A stretch of 64,000 nt of DNA from Polytrichum commune (taxonomy: Eukaryota; Streptophyta; Polytrichopsida; Polytrichales; Polytrichaceae), in assembly GCA_950295325.1 (NCBI GenBank), contig OX485806.1, positions 48,853,169-48,917,168 on the forward strand. Reading direction: 5' to 3'. A program made the position numbers and the translations under genes. The notes under the pieces were generated by a model. That model made no database searches, was not told the DNA's origin, and saw only the letters and a list, made by a program, of their open reading frames with translations. Below are positions 1 through 11,842 of this stretch, piece after piece; within the stretch, counting starts at the first letter, position 1; every line of letters begins with the position of its first letter.

Positions 1-1210
1 TTAAAATGCACTCGTAAATAAAACGAGTTGTGACTACAACCATATTTGTCCGAAGCGCTCGTGCTTCGACCCACTTTGTTGCGTAATCCGTGGCTACCAA
101 GATGTATTTGTTTGATATATACCGAGCCACTGGTTTGATGGGGCCCACAAAATCCAATCCCCATTTCATAAACGGTTCAACTGGTATGTCCAGGGTAAGG
201 ATGGCTTGCCCTGTTCCCGGTAATCCTCCCGTTCGTTGACATTTGTCGCATGTTTTACACCAATGCATTTTATCTGCATGTAAGGTTGGCCACCAATACC
301 CTCCTTGTAATATCTTCTTCACTGTGATGGCTGTTGAAAAATGTCCTCCCCCTGGCTGGTTATGCATCTCATGGAGTATAGTAGATACCTCCCCCGGGTA
401 GACACAACGTCTCACCACCTGGTCAACACATTTTTTGTACAGTTGGTTTTCAATTAGACTATAGGGAATGCTTTTCAAAAACAACCTCCTCTTTTGATCC
501 TTGATTAGGTTGGATGGTGCAATCCCCGTTCGCAAAAACTTTTCTACGTCCTCATACCACACTCCTGTCACTGAAAATAATGACGCGTCCGAGGTTTGGT
601 CTTGGACTCCTGTAGCTGCCTCACCATTTGGCAACTGTGATAGTGCGTCTGCCATGACATGGGACCGCCCTGGTTTGTATACCACTGTGAAATCATATTC
701 CAAAAACAACAGTGACCATCTAGCAATCCGTCCAGACACTTGTTGTTTGTTGACTAAGTGTACCAGTGCCATATGATCTACATAAAAAACAAATTTGTTG
801 CCTAGGAGGTAGTGTCTAAATTTATTTAATGCATACACCATGGCTAAAGCTTCTTGTTCCGTGGTTATGTAATTTTTTTTTGCCGAGTTGAGCAATCTGG
901 ACGCGTATGCAATGGGCTGGTCTGCCTTCCCTGTAACGTTTTGGGCTAACATCACTCCTAGAGCAATGTTAGAGGCATCCGTATGGACATGAAACTCCAA
1001 ATCCCACTTTGGGGAAATAAGTATGGGTGTGTTGGTGTACTTATCCTTGACGAATTCCATAGCCGCCTCACATTCATCCGTCCATACAAACGTGTCCGAC
1101 TTCCTAGTCAGTCTGGTGATGGGTGCCATGATCTTCGCCAAGTCCTTGATGTAGATGCGCAAAAATTGTACTACCCCCATGAACCGTTGTACTTCAACTA
1201 GGCAGGTAGG
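1..1210 (-). pseudogene. gypsy polyprotein: RT tail, RNase H, integrase N-half
   Basis: The minus strand reads continuously from the RT connection ([19 protein letters not shown]) through an RNase H domain to integrase. RNase H landmarks are [18 protein letters not shown], a [12 protein letters not shown] helix and the terminal [16 protein letters not shown]. Integrase begins with an H2C2 zinc-binding module (HNQPGGGHF, then CKTCDKC) and the first catalytic Asp in KWGLDFVGP. The second Asp and the Glu lie beyond the left edge. This is the downstream half of the open frame that ends at 2,396; the two halves are separated only by the inserted LTR. No stop was noticed in this stretch. Confidence 0.9.
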
Positions 1211-1539
1211 GCGTGTGTGAGGCCAAACCGCCCACCCTTAAGCATCCTAGTCCGGGTGAGGGTATGGTGATCACATCATATTCATCCTAGTTTACCCTTC
1301 CTCCGTCATTCATCCCCATGACATCACACATACCTTGGGTCACACCAATTTATTCCATATTATGAGTACAAACGTTGATAAACATTTTTCTCTATTAGTA
1401 CTATCTTCACACCCTCTATCAACTTCCCACACAATTGCACCCCCGATTACACAGATAGCTAACTACCTAGTTAATCCATCCATCTTAACTTAGGGTACTA
1501 GACCTAACTAACCCCTCATTCTAACTGCCCTTTAGTCCA

Positions 1540-1868
1540 GCTGCTCCTTAGTATAGCTGCTGCCTCAGTTACCCTTAGTAGAGTTGCTGCCTCAATTACC
1601 CTTAGTAGAGCTGTTGTCATAGCTCAGCCTTCATCCCAGCTACTGTCGCAGCACCCTTAGTATAGTTGATGTCTCAGTTACCATTAGTAAGCTGCTGTCG
1701 CAGCTCGGCCTTCGTCCTAGCTACTGTCGCAACACCCTTAGTAGAGTTGTTGCCTCAGTTACCCTTAGTAGAGCTGCTGTCACAACTCGGCCTTCGTCCC
1801 AGCTACTGTCGCAACACCCTTAGTATAGCTGTTGTCTCAGTACCCTTAGTAAGTTGTTGTCGCAGCTA
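1540..1868. repeat. Tandem array, ~82-bp period, within solo LTR
   Basis: About four diverged units, built on alternating blocks such as CCTTAGTAGAGTTG, CTCGGCCTTCGTCC and AGCTACTGTCGCAACACC. The block beginning CTTC(A/G)TCC recurs near 1,629, 1,710 and 1,792. Short open frames across it are a by-product of the repeat. Confidence 0.75.
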
Positions 1869-2035
1869 CCCTCTAATCAGCTAATTTTCTAAGCTCCCTC
1901 TAATCAACTATATTCTCTAAGCTCCCTCTAATCAAATATATTGTCTAAGCTCCCTCTAATCAACTATATTCTCTAAGTTCCCTCTAATCAACTATATTCT
2001 CTAAGTTCCCTCTAATCAACTATATTCTCTACCAC
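1869..2035. repeat. Tandem array, 28-bp period, six units
   Basis: Six copies of a unit beginning CCCTCTAATCAACTATATTC start at 1,869, 1,896, 1,924, 1,952, 1,980 and 2,008. The last four are nearly identical. A CACA-rich stretch and a GAGA-rich stretch follow at 2,037-2,130. Confidence 0.88.
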
Positions 2036-2395
2036 ACTACACAACACACACACCCACACCCACACACCCACACACACCCACAAGAGAAAGAGAAAGAGAA
2101 AATGAGAGAGGAGGAAGGAAATGAGAGAGGGCATCCCACAACCACAACCCCCTTAACATTTTCCTACTTAGTAGGACCTTATCCTATCCACTAAAACCTC
2201 ACCCCCTAAACCAACAAGAGCATGTTTAAATTCAAACATTTAAATTAAAGGCCCTTCCCCTTGCTTCCTCAAACACTACTCACTCAACCAAAACACTCCC
2301 TAATGTCGCTAAGCTTCTAATTAACCACACAAATAGGCTTAAGGCCTAAACATAAATCCACACCAAGCCTCACTCTTTTTATACTTTTAATTGTT

Positions 2396-5300
2396 TCAAT
2401 AACACTCCAAATGCAATTCTAAGTAGATCCTAAGCATAAAACAAATATGAGCAACCATTTTGGGCTCATAGCGTGGCATGTTGACTATGGCGGCAATTTT
2501 GGTTGGATCAGGGAACTCTCCAACCTCACATACAATATGTCCCAGTAACGACCCGGACGTTACCATGAATGCACTCTTCTCTGGGTTGATGCTTATGCCA
2601 TATTCAAGACATTTCTCAAATACAAGTTCCAACTTCTCCAAGTGGCTCTCCATGTCACTATAGATGCTAAAATCATCCAAGAATAGTTTCATGAATTTGT
2701 CCGAGTACTCCCGGAATGCCTTGTTCACCATTTTTTGGTATGTAGTTGGTCCATTTATCAATCCAAACGGCATGACCAGCCAGACGTATGCACCCCATTC
2801 TGTGATGAACGCAGTCTTGTAACGGTCCATCCACCAAACCAATATCTGGTAGTATCCAGAGTACCCATCTATAAAAGTATAGATGGCCCACCCAGCTACA
2901 ACGTCTAAAACTCCTTCCTGGAACGGTAGAGGGTATGGGTCCTTTTTAGTGGCCGAATTGAGTTTTCGGTAGTCAATACATATCCTCAACTTGCCATTTT
3001 TCTTTGGTACCACCACATTTGGTGATAACCAACTAGCCTCGTCCACTTGCTGAATTAGGCCGGCTGCAATCAACTTGTCCAACTCCTCTTTCACAACCTT
3101 GGCATAGTTTGGGTTCATCCTATACCTGGTTTGATGAGCTGGTGGAATGGTTGGGTCCAAGTCAATTTTGTGTGTTGCAAATTGTGCCGGTACTTGCTTC
3201 AAATCCTTGAGGGACCACGCAAATACTCCCTTAAACTTCTTCAATAACTCGAGTAATGCTTTATCAAGCTTTTCAGGCAACTTGGCATTGACCTTCACAT
3301 GCTTTAATTCCATCTTTGTGCCCAAATTCACCTTTTTAATCTGCTCCTGCTCCGGCAACGTCCAACCAGCCACCTTCATGTCTTTCACTTTCTCCCACGC
3401 CGGTTGTTCATCCACCAGTATATCTCCCTCTGTGAACTGGTAGAAGTTGTCCGGATAATCCTTTGGCTTATCCACCTCGGGCGGGACGTCCAAGGGTTGC
3501 TCCACACTCACTGATTTGGCAGGGGCTGCTTCTGCAGTGACATCCCCTCCTATTGAGCTACGAGGTGTGGAACGCAACGACACCCCATCTAGTGGGTCGT
3601 CCATGCCTTCATTATTTGGGACAGTACCAGTCGGTCTATTCAGGTCATCTTGGCTTCCAATTGGGATATGACCTGTTGGAACATGACCAGCTAAGAGGTG
3701 ATGGTCCACAATATTGTTGGTTTGGACGTTTCTCTCTGGATTATTTGCATTTGATTTGCTACCGGCATGATTCCTTCCAAGTTCTTTGGTAGTATCATGT
3801 TCATCAGCGATCAATCTTTGGACGTTCAACTCCTCTTTCGTCACGCCATGTTCTGGTAGTGGCAGTTTAGGGATAGTCACAGTGGCTACCGGAAGTAAGT
3901 CCGGTTCTGATACAAACAATATGTCCTCTTCTTCGTCCGTCAACCCATTTTGCCAATCATACATGAATAGGACTTGAGGCCAGGGGGTGTCTCCTGGTAG
4001 TTTCCGATTCACCTTCACACGTCTACTCCCCATCAGTCCTTGGATTACTAGCTGGTCACCTTCCCAATCATGTACCACCTTGGCATTTACCAACCACGGT
4101 CTGCCCAACAATATGGAGTAATTTGGGGTATCGTTATGTGATGCCAAACTCATTACAGAAAATGTGACTTGATAAGGCATACCTCCCACTTCAATATTGA
4201 TGTTCTCCAATAGTCCCACTAGCATTGTGGTGCTCTGATCAGCCATCTTGATGTTGTAGGTGGCTACTCTTGGTTTGGGCAATCCCAAATGTTTCCTCAA
4301 GGTGTCGGTGAGGATGTTCACACCAGCTCCCCCGTCGATTAGGACGTCTGAAATATATTTGTTTGCAATTTTGATGGTGATAACTGGCATGGTGTAGTCT
4401 ACGGCAATGGCACCAACCATGCTGGTTGGGGTCGTGGACGCCTGAGTTGGTGTTGTTTTTGGAATCCAGGATGGGACAGCTTGCCTCATGATAAAGTCTT
4501 TCAACCCTGGTGCTAACTGTAATAATTGACCTAAGGTTAATGTGAACCGACTTTCCAATACCTGATTTGTAATCAAGGCAAAGGACGCATCCAAATTTTC
4601 CGGACCTCCTTCACCCACCTCGTAGTTTACAGTGTCCAATACACTGGGTTCCAGCCGGTCTTGACTGTCAGGATTTATGTTTGGTGATCCAGCCCACTCA
4701 GTGGAGAAATTATGTTGCTCTCCTTCGTCCAACAGGAACCGTACACGTTTTTGCTCCGTCTTCTTGGCTAGTTTTTGTTTTTCCAACTCTTGAAGACGTT
4801 GGACCTCCTCGATGCACCCATGCCTCAACTCCTCCTCATGTCTCCATTCATCGTGACCTTTACCCTTCAGCGGTTCTTTATCGCGAAACGCCACTTCTTC
4901 CGGTACCAACCTTGCTTTGCTTCTGGTTACTACAGCAACCACAGTGGTTGTAGTCACGTCCGGTCTTGGGGATGGTTGGTCTTGGTCCGTCCGTTTGTGT
5001 TGCCCAAACTGTTGGCGAGTTTGCTCTCCGGACGGACATTGGAATGCTATATGTTCAACACTACCACATATGAAACAAAATTTTGGTTTATTAATTGGTC
5101 TGTGGGGTGGCCACCTATTCCTGTTTTGGTCGTCCTGGTTGTACCTAGGCCTGACTGGTTCCGTCCCCACAACATGTACGGTAGCTTGTGAAGGCCTCTT
5201 CATGTTGGGTCGGTAGTTTGCACTTTGCGGGTTACCCCAACAATTTTCCGCTTTATGCCCTCTTCCACCACAACATGAGCACAACGGATCCAAATCTTTT

Positions 5301-5580
5301 TGTCTCATGTGTTGGCTCGTATTACCCGAACTAGTAGTTTCTACTGGTCGCACCCCCACCCTCCAAGGAATTCGATTTCCTTCTGCGTCAAAAACACTTT
5401 CTTCACAAGCCATTGCCGATTCTTTTGAACTGATCAATGTTTTCTTGGCCATACCAGTTGTGGCTACTCGTAGGTGATCTGGTAGGCCTGCCCTAAAACA
5501 TGTGTTTAACCATTCATCATCTGGACGGTACGTCGGGCAGTTCGCTAGTTTGATCAACCGTTCGTAATATGCTTCCACGT
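2396..5580 (-). pseudogene. gypsy gag C-end, protease and RT
   Basis: One open frame of 1,060 residues, entered by a frameshift from gag near 5,580 and lacking its own start (the first codon is GTG). In order it shows the gag tail; two CX2CX4HX4C zinc knuckles (CSCCGGRGHKAENC and CFICGSVEHIAFQC); an aspartic protease with VLIDGGAGVNIL, where DGG replaces the usual D(S/T)G; and an RT with KLRICIDYRKLN, MPFGLINGP and the active-site LFLDDFS. The frame then reads into the solo LTR at 2,470 and stops at 2,396. The last ~25 residues are therefore LTR sequence. It continues in 1-1,210. Confidence 0.93.
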
Positions 5581-7805
5581 CTTGTGTCTCTCATTTTTAA
5601 GGCCCTCAACGCCATATATGCCTGTATGTCTGTCTGCACCTTTCTATACCTCCTAGCAAATGCATCCAACAGCTGATCCAGAGTACAATGTGGGTGACTA
5701 TCGGTATAATTTTCACTCCACTCTGACGCATTCTTCCACAAAGAATATGTGAATAAATTAATCAATGCCTCATCATCCGTCTCCCCCATTGTATATGCCC
5801 ATTTTTTGAAAGTACGGACGTGTGAGTCTGGGTCCGATTTGGGGTCATATATCGGAAGTGGTAGCTTGATCCCTGACTTACTAGGACTGGCCCTCATTGG
5901 AGGAGCTATTGGTGTTGGCGGGGGTCATGGTGGGTAGTATCCTGGCCATGGCCAAGGTGCCATGGTCGGAGTTATCTCTTCCTTCCTCCGTCTTGATGCC
6001 CTCCTTGTTGACCTCTGTCTCCTGGATTTTATTATTGGTTCATCGTCCTCGTTGTCATCTGTGTCATCACTTCCTCCCCTTCCTGGGGGCCCTGGAGGTG
6101 CTCCTCCTGGAGGACCACTTGGGTAACCTGCACTTCGAGAGGGACTACGCCGGGACGTTCGATGTGGGGGTCGGTGTGGTAACTGACCACCTCGTATTGG
6201 GGTATGTGATGCATAATCCCCTACCGGTCCCCCTGTTGTTGGATGGAACTGGGAGACGGTGACCAAAGGTGGTACCCATGCAGACGTTCGTGGTTGATGT
6301 GTGCTCGATATCGGAGCTCTTGTTGTCCAGGGGTCATAATCATAGGCCAGACGACCAATCGTTACAGTGTGGCTGGTTGGTGCTTGTGTCGCTGGTCTAT
6401 CGATGTGTGATGGGTATCCATTATGGTTCCACTGTCCCTGGGGCTCTTGGGGATGAATGTGTTCAATTCTTCCCAATTGCCCTGTCATATCGTTGAAACT
6501 AATCCCTCCCGCTGCTCCTGTGTACCCCATTGCTTCATTTATGGCAATGTGACAAGTGTGACCTGTGCGACCAACTGGTACGTCATGAAGCAGTGTTGTC
6601 TTGCGATCAATCAGGTTTGGTTGAGCTTCATGTCTTGGAAGGTTGGTGTGGTTGGCAGCCCCCCATCCTTGACTATAGGTGCCAAGAGGTTGGACAATTG
6701 ATTGAACCGTTTGGGCCGACGTTACTACCAACTCCCTTAGTGGTAAAACAATACTTTGTGATTGGACAGGTAGAACACTATGTGTGAGGTAATCTTGTTG
6801 TTGATGAAAGTATGAACTCGGTTGTCTATTTGCAACAAGTTGGGAAATTTGTGTCGGTTGGGTAGTACATTGCCTACTGCGGTGCAACGTGCTGTGACAA
6901 TGCCGACATGGACGTTGGCTCCGTTGTTCGGTTGTTGGTGGCAACCTAGACAATTGCTCTGCACTAGGCTGGTTGTCAAGAGTAACTTGTGAGAACAAAT
7001 CCACAATACCCACATCATTGTTGGAAGGCGAGGCTGCATGGCGTGGAGCATCCCATGGGCTTGGTGAGACACCCCATGACCGTGGAATGTTTGGTGTGGT
7101 TGGGCGCCAACCTCCCATATTGCATGTTGGAGTGAGCCTCCATGGCATGGGTGATTCAGGACATGCGATACTAATTGGAATATCAGGCGAAACATCTTCC
7201 AGTGGAGATGAAACTTCCACCACGGGAGATAATTTCGGTTCTCGTTCTCTCCTCATAAATGTGACACATCTTCGGACAGGTGGTTGATGTTGGTTAACAT
7301 TTGGGCTGAACGCCTCATAAGTAACAGCCTCATCAGTTGCCCATGGTATTCCCTGGCCCGTTGGAATGTCCTGGTCCATGGATCCTATGGGACGTCCAAA
7401 ATGGGACGTGACGTGATTTCTGGATGGCACGAAATCAGGAAACTCTTGTCGTAAATGCTTCAGCAAGTCACTGGACGTTCCAAACCCTGGTGGGTCAGAC
7501 TGTTGTACATGGTCTTCTTGAAGAGATGTTAAGCCGTCTGGTCCAGCAGGTAAGTCTTCACCTATGACGGGTGATGGAGGTCGGGCGTCCCCACTCCACC
7601 GGCCGTACATATGATGATTCCCATAAATTTCATACTTTGGAAACAATGCCCTATGCATGGCATCTGCTTGTTGGGTGGTTTCCCTTGAGTTACTTTGGCT
7701 AATTGGCCCCTCCGGTTCTGAATCACTCGCATATGAGATGTGCGGATCCGTCTGAAGCTCCAAAGCCCTCCGTCTGGTCATGCTTCTAGTTTGTACACGG
7801 GCCAT
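5517..7805 (-). pseudogene. gypsy gag with long N-terminal extension
   Basis: Gag starts at the ATG of MARVQTRSMTRRRALELQ (7,805; the GTG just before is less likely) and runs 626 codons to a TGA at 5,925-5,927. The same frame continues downstream, so this is a single nonsense change. The next ~125 residues hold the conserved retrotransposon gag core: LPIYDPKSDPDSHVRTFKKW, then FTYSLWKNASEWSENY. The frame is lost near 5,580 and resumes in the protease/RT frame. The N-terminal ~600 residues are proline- and glutamine-rich, with an acidic SDDTDDNEDDEP patch followed by an arginine-rich patch. They match no domain I recognise. Confidence 0.85.
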
Positions 7806-8175
7806 CACAATTACCTAAAATCTGATCATGCTAGATCTAGGTGCATACACACTAGTATGTGGTTATGCCTCCAGCTTGACTTACACTTGCAGTGGCAAGT
7901 TACCCTTGGATGTTTTTGGACTAAGTAGATATGGTTGAGTGGCCACAGTCTGTCCACCAACTCGTTTGGTTGTTGGAATCTTCGCTGCACCCTCCTGTCC
8001 TAGATGTATTTCCACGCCCCAAGTGGTTTTTGCCCCTTGCTGCAAGTAAATCACATCCCAACTGTTTCGCCAGCCTACACCAACTGTATTCCTTGTTCCG
8101 GATCTAGATCTATTGGACTATCACCCTAGCCCTAAAATTCAAGAGAGAGCAAATGAGATAGAGTTGCGTTACCAT

Positions 8176-8190
8176 TGCATGGTCGCCAAA
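8176..8190 (-). promoter_or_regulatory. tRNA primer-binding site
   Basis: On the minus strand the LTR ends in TTAACA, followed after two bases by TGGCGACCATGC. A site starting TGG directly downstream of the LTR is the expected position for the complement of a tRNA 3' CCA end. TGGCGAC resembles the tRNA-Arg type sites reported for some Tat/Ogre elements; that tRNA assignment is inference. Confidence 0.65.
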
Positions 8191-9422
8191 TGTTAATGGA
8201 TTTTCGCACTCCTTCCTTGCTCCATTAACTAGTTTGCCACTAGTCACGTCCAAGCCTTGCATAAACACCTCCCAAGCTCGTTCCTCATCCCTAGACATCT
8301 CCTTTGACGCACAATCCCCTACAACTTCCGTTTAAGGGTTGAAACATGCCATGGACACTACCTACCAGCTCACGTTTTTGGCCCGATCAGCCAACTTACG
8401 AAGGTCGTTTCCACAATATAAGCTTGGATCTGCCATCTCTAACCTCCTACCAACCTACAGTATCGTTTTCGGGCCATTCTGACCACTTTCATATTTTCGA
8501 CCAGCTCACGTTTTTAGTCAGATCCGGCAACTTCTGGAGATGGTTTTCGCAAACCAAATCCGGATCTGACCTCTCTAACCTTCTACCGACTTATGGTACA
8601 TTTTTTAGGTCATTCCAACTACTTGCTCTGGACGTCCTTCCATAAGCGCCACGTCCGTGCATACCCACCCTTTCTACTTTCGAATGCATTCCTTGGTACT
8701 ACATCCCAAGTTGTCTGATGCACATTTTCGATAACACATTCAATCCCTTTGTCTTGTCAACACTAAGACTATGTTAGCTTCCAAGAAGGGTAAAACACCA
8801 ACAATGAATATACTCTTCAAATCCCTCCTTCAACACTTTATTGCTTGTTTTTCTAGGACTGTGGTTCTGTTCAGACTGCAATACACTTCCAGATTGCCAC
8901 CCATCCAGATCTAAAAACTCACAAACATACATATCTTCTCTAAGGGTCTAAGTCCTCTCCGCATATGTGTACTAAGAGAGCCAAAAAGCTCTAGGATCAT
9001 CCTTATATACTTCAAAACAACTACCACTAGGTGGATCAACTTGGTAGGTTGCCACCCTGTCAAAACACTGCAACTAGCTGTCCTGACGCGTTCCTGCCCT
9101 TTGTCCAGCTCATGACCAGCTGGCACACTGGGGTAATAAAAAAAATCAACTAGTAAAAGACTCCCAATGCCATTTTAATAACTTTGGACCTACAAGTCAT
9201 TTTTTGATCACCTAAGTTACTAACCCCAAACACTTACTACTACTGAATAGACTATTTAGTAGTAAAATACTAAAAACCAACTAGTGGACGTTCTAACAAT
9301 TTTGCATCAAGGGCAAATTTGACGTCAACTAGTAAACTAGCATTTTTTTCCCTTTTGACAATTTGTGACCAACTAGTCAATTTTTGACAACTTAAAACAC
9401 AGTGCTAAATTCTACCTTAACA
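8191..9422 (-). mobile_element. 5' LTR of the gypsy element
   Basis: A 1,232-bp stretch bounded by TGTTAA at 8,191 and TTAACA at 9,417-9,422, a 6-bp terminal inverted repeat of TG...CA type, directly adjoining the primer-binding site. It contains an imperfect direct duplication with ~146-bp offset: CCAGCTCACGTTTTT at 8,365 recurs at 8,511, followed in both by related GATC(A/C)G and GGATCTG blocks. The right boundary is inferred from the inverted terminus alone, because the partner LTR is outside the window. Confidence 0.72.
9000..9011 (-). promoter_or_regulatory. Candidate TATA box in the LTR
   Basis: The minus strand reads AGTATATAAGGAT, about 800 bp upstream of the LTR 3' edge. The position and sequence suit an LTR promoter, but no start site can be confirmed. 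Confidence 0.4.
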
Positions 9423-11325
9423 CCGAGTCATTGGAGGCCATGTTGGTGATACAAGAAAATTTGGTGGGGGTCATACCCCCACGTTAAATTTTAGATTCAA
9501 ATGATAACATGACCATGGGGGTATTGCCATGGAAACCCGTTCCAATCGCTATGACAACTTTGGATATGGATCACATGTTGCACGTTCAAAATCTTGAGGT
9601 TGATTAAGAATGGCAGGACGCCATTGTCCAAAAGGCGACGTTTAACAACAAAGATATTTAACAACCATATAGACGTTTGGGATGGAACCAATAACACCAT
9701 CACGCAAGATGTACTTTGTCATTCCCAACTACCACGGTTGGCCATTGGGAACCGCATGTGCACTCGTTTTGAAGCGGTTAAGGAGGCAAAAACAATGGAT
9801 TTGTCAGTCCTCAACATGATTGGCCAATTTTTTTAAGCACAAAATTTGAATGTTGTAATCTTGAAATGTGGCCTTTCCGTACCTTTTGATAAACATTCTT
9901 AATTGATTAGTTTTTTGGACACGTAGTACCAAGATAGGCCTAGGACCATGATGCATTATATTTGATTCAATTGTGGATAGTGTGGGATTTGCACTTTTGC
10001 AAATTTTATAAGCAAGTTTGTTGTTCATCATTGTTGAGATTAATGTCACTTTGGTGATGTTTGCCATGATTGGCTTTAGATTTGGGTTCCACAAACATGT
10101 GATGAATTCATGGATTTGAAATGCAAATGCAGGGGAGTTCATGCTTGGATCAAATTGGTATTAAAAAATGGGCGGATATGACAAGTCAATATGAGGATCC
10201 TTGACAAAAATTAACAAACTTGACTTGTAGATAAACACGATGGAGTTTCCATGCATGCACCTATTATTATATATTACCTATGTACCAATGTATGTAAATA
10301 TATGTCCAAATATGATCCACATACTAGACGCCTACCATATTGGTAATGCTAAGCTTGTACTCTCTATACACCCGACATTCTTTTTGGTGCGCAAGGCATT
10401 GGTTGAACCCCTAATGGATTAGGAGAGGCACGAAATGTTTTATGTTTTGGTAGAATCGCCACAATGTCACGTAGATTTTTTGGAAATATGATCAATTGTT
10501 TTTCTTAAGATTGTCTCAGAGGTCATGGAACAAATTCCATGGAAAAAAAATTCCTTGTCAACAATGTGGCATGCCCATCTCCTCCAGGGGTCCAAGTAAC
10601 CGCGTTGGAGCCGATCAACATTTGTCCTCGACTATCAAAACTTATAGAATACACTAAATGCTTGAATTGGTCTTAACATGTTGTTCAACTCGTCCTCATT
10701 TCAATTGTTTTCCACAATTTCTTTGGGTGTGAACCCATCTGGTTCATTTAGTCAGCCCCACGTGTGTTGGGGATTGTAATACATCATTTTAGACAAATTA
10801 CTTGTGGTTCTTGTCATTCCATTCCTAGCCATAGAAAACCTATGGACTAACCAAAACACAAATGTTTTTGGGCAATGTATGCGAGGCATACAAAGTCCTT
10901 AAAATCATTTGGAGGTGGGGTGGGCTCCTTGTGGGCATGATACATGATTTTATGTGGCCCTTTGTGTGTGAAAACTAGTGGGTAGGGTTAGCACTTAATT
11001 GAATGGTCGATTGATAGGCATAAGTTGGTTGGCTTGGATGACTCCAAGCCATTTGAATATTGCAATATAATCATACAAGCCAATTGACTACTACCCATCA
11101 ATCAAACATAATTTGGGATCAATTTAAACATCATTTTAGTCACATCACACATTGATTTCCCATAATCATTACAACAAGGGCTTAGTTTTAGCAAGTTCCA
11201 CCTCATTTTGGCCTCATTTCCAAGTATTTCTTTGGCCTACTTTGTTATAGCTTTGCATATGAAGAACAAACAAGAAGGAAGGTTGGTGTTTTTTTTTCAT
11301 ATAAGGCAAGTATATTTTTTATAGT
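9423..11325. other. AT-rich intergenic DNA, no supported gene
   Basis: Only short, unrelated open frames. A minus-strand frame at 9,804-10,142 (112 codons) continues upstream as a stop-broken reading toward 9,450, so it may be a decayed coding relic. I do not recognise it. No LTR, TIR or tandem repeat was seen. Confidence 0.4.
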
Positions 11326-11842
11326 ATGATGAAGCATATATTAATGCCCGGCCTTCCCAACAACATAGTTGAAGATCATATCATGCAAAAGTTGATGGAG
11401 CCGATATTGGCAGTCCATCCACGTCCCATCAACGTGATTGAGAATAATGACATGAATTATGATTCTATGGTTCTTCTTGTATTTCTAAATACATGGAGGT
11501 TAACAAGGCTTGGCACTTTCATTTTTGCATGGAAGAAGTGCACAACGCATTTCGATTGGCTACTTATGAATTTGATATTTATAATGAACAAAGATTTTAT
11601 AGTGGGAGAGGAACATTATTGCTTGACAAAGCAATTCATGAGTATAAGCGTAAGATGTACTCCATAGCCATCCCAATTCAGTGGCGGCTTGAACATGCTT
11701 GATCGAACAATCTAGGAGATCATGGAACTTGGGTATTTGTGGGACAAACTCATCGATAACAAAGAGTATTGGTTTTGGTTAGATGGGCATTGTGTTGAAT
11801 TCCAACAATGCATTGACTATTGGAAGAGATTTTTTTCATGAA
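11326..11842 (+). pseudogene. Decayed coding relic, F-box-like start
   Basis: Three reading-frame segments join into one plausible protein. 11,326-11,490 begins with LPNNIVEDHIMQKL, which resembles the start of an F-box (LPxDxxxxIxxxL), and ends LNTWR. A frameshift leads to 11,493-11,700 (KAWHFHFCMEEVHNAFRLAT, then TYEFDIYNE). After a stop and another shift, 11,700-11,840 reads GYLWDKLIDNKEYWFWLDGH. It has two frameshifts and at least two stops, so it is not functional. The F-box reading is weak and rests on the first ~30 residues. The remainder matches no family I can name. Confidence 0.35.

Larger units (their letters stand above)
1211..2475. mobile_element. Solo LTR with TSD GCGTG inside the RT gene
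   Basis: The insertion occupies 1,216-2,470 (1,255 bp). It starts TGTGAGGCC and ends GGGCTCATA, an imperfect terminal inverted repeat in which the usual final CA is mutated to TA. It is flanked by a perfect 5-bp direct repeat, GCGTG, at 1,211-1,215 and 2,471-2,475. Removing the insert and one TSD joins the RT frame as [16 protein letters not shown], which shows it landed in an intact coding frame. The first ~45 bp resemble the LTR edge at 17,526. Two tandem arrays lie inside. No internal domain is present, so it is a solo LTR. Confidence 0.88.
1..9422 (-). mobile_element. Ty3/gypsy LTR retrotransposon, 3' end outside window
   Basis: The element runs right to left: 5' LTR, primer-binding site, gag, protease, RT, RNase H and integrase, and it leaves the window inside integrase at base 1. 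The order protease-RT-RNase H-integrase is that of Ty3/gypsy elements. The long gag extension and a binding site starting TGGCGAC suggest a Tat-like lineage, but that is inference. The copy is damaged by one in-frame TGA in gag (5,925-5,927), one frameshift near 5,580 and a solo LTR inserted in RT. The 3' LTR is not present, so its age cannot be estimated here. Confidence 0.93.
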
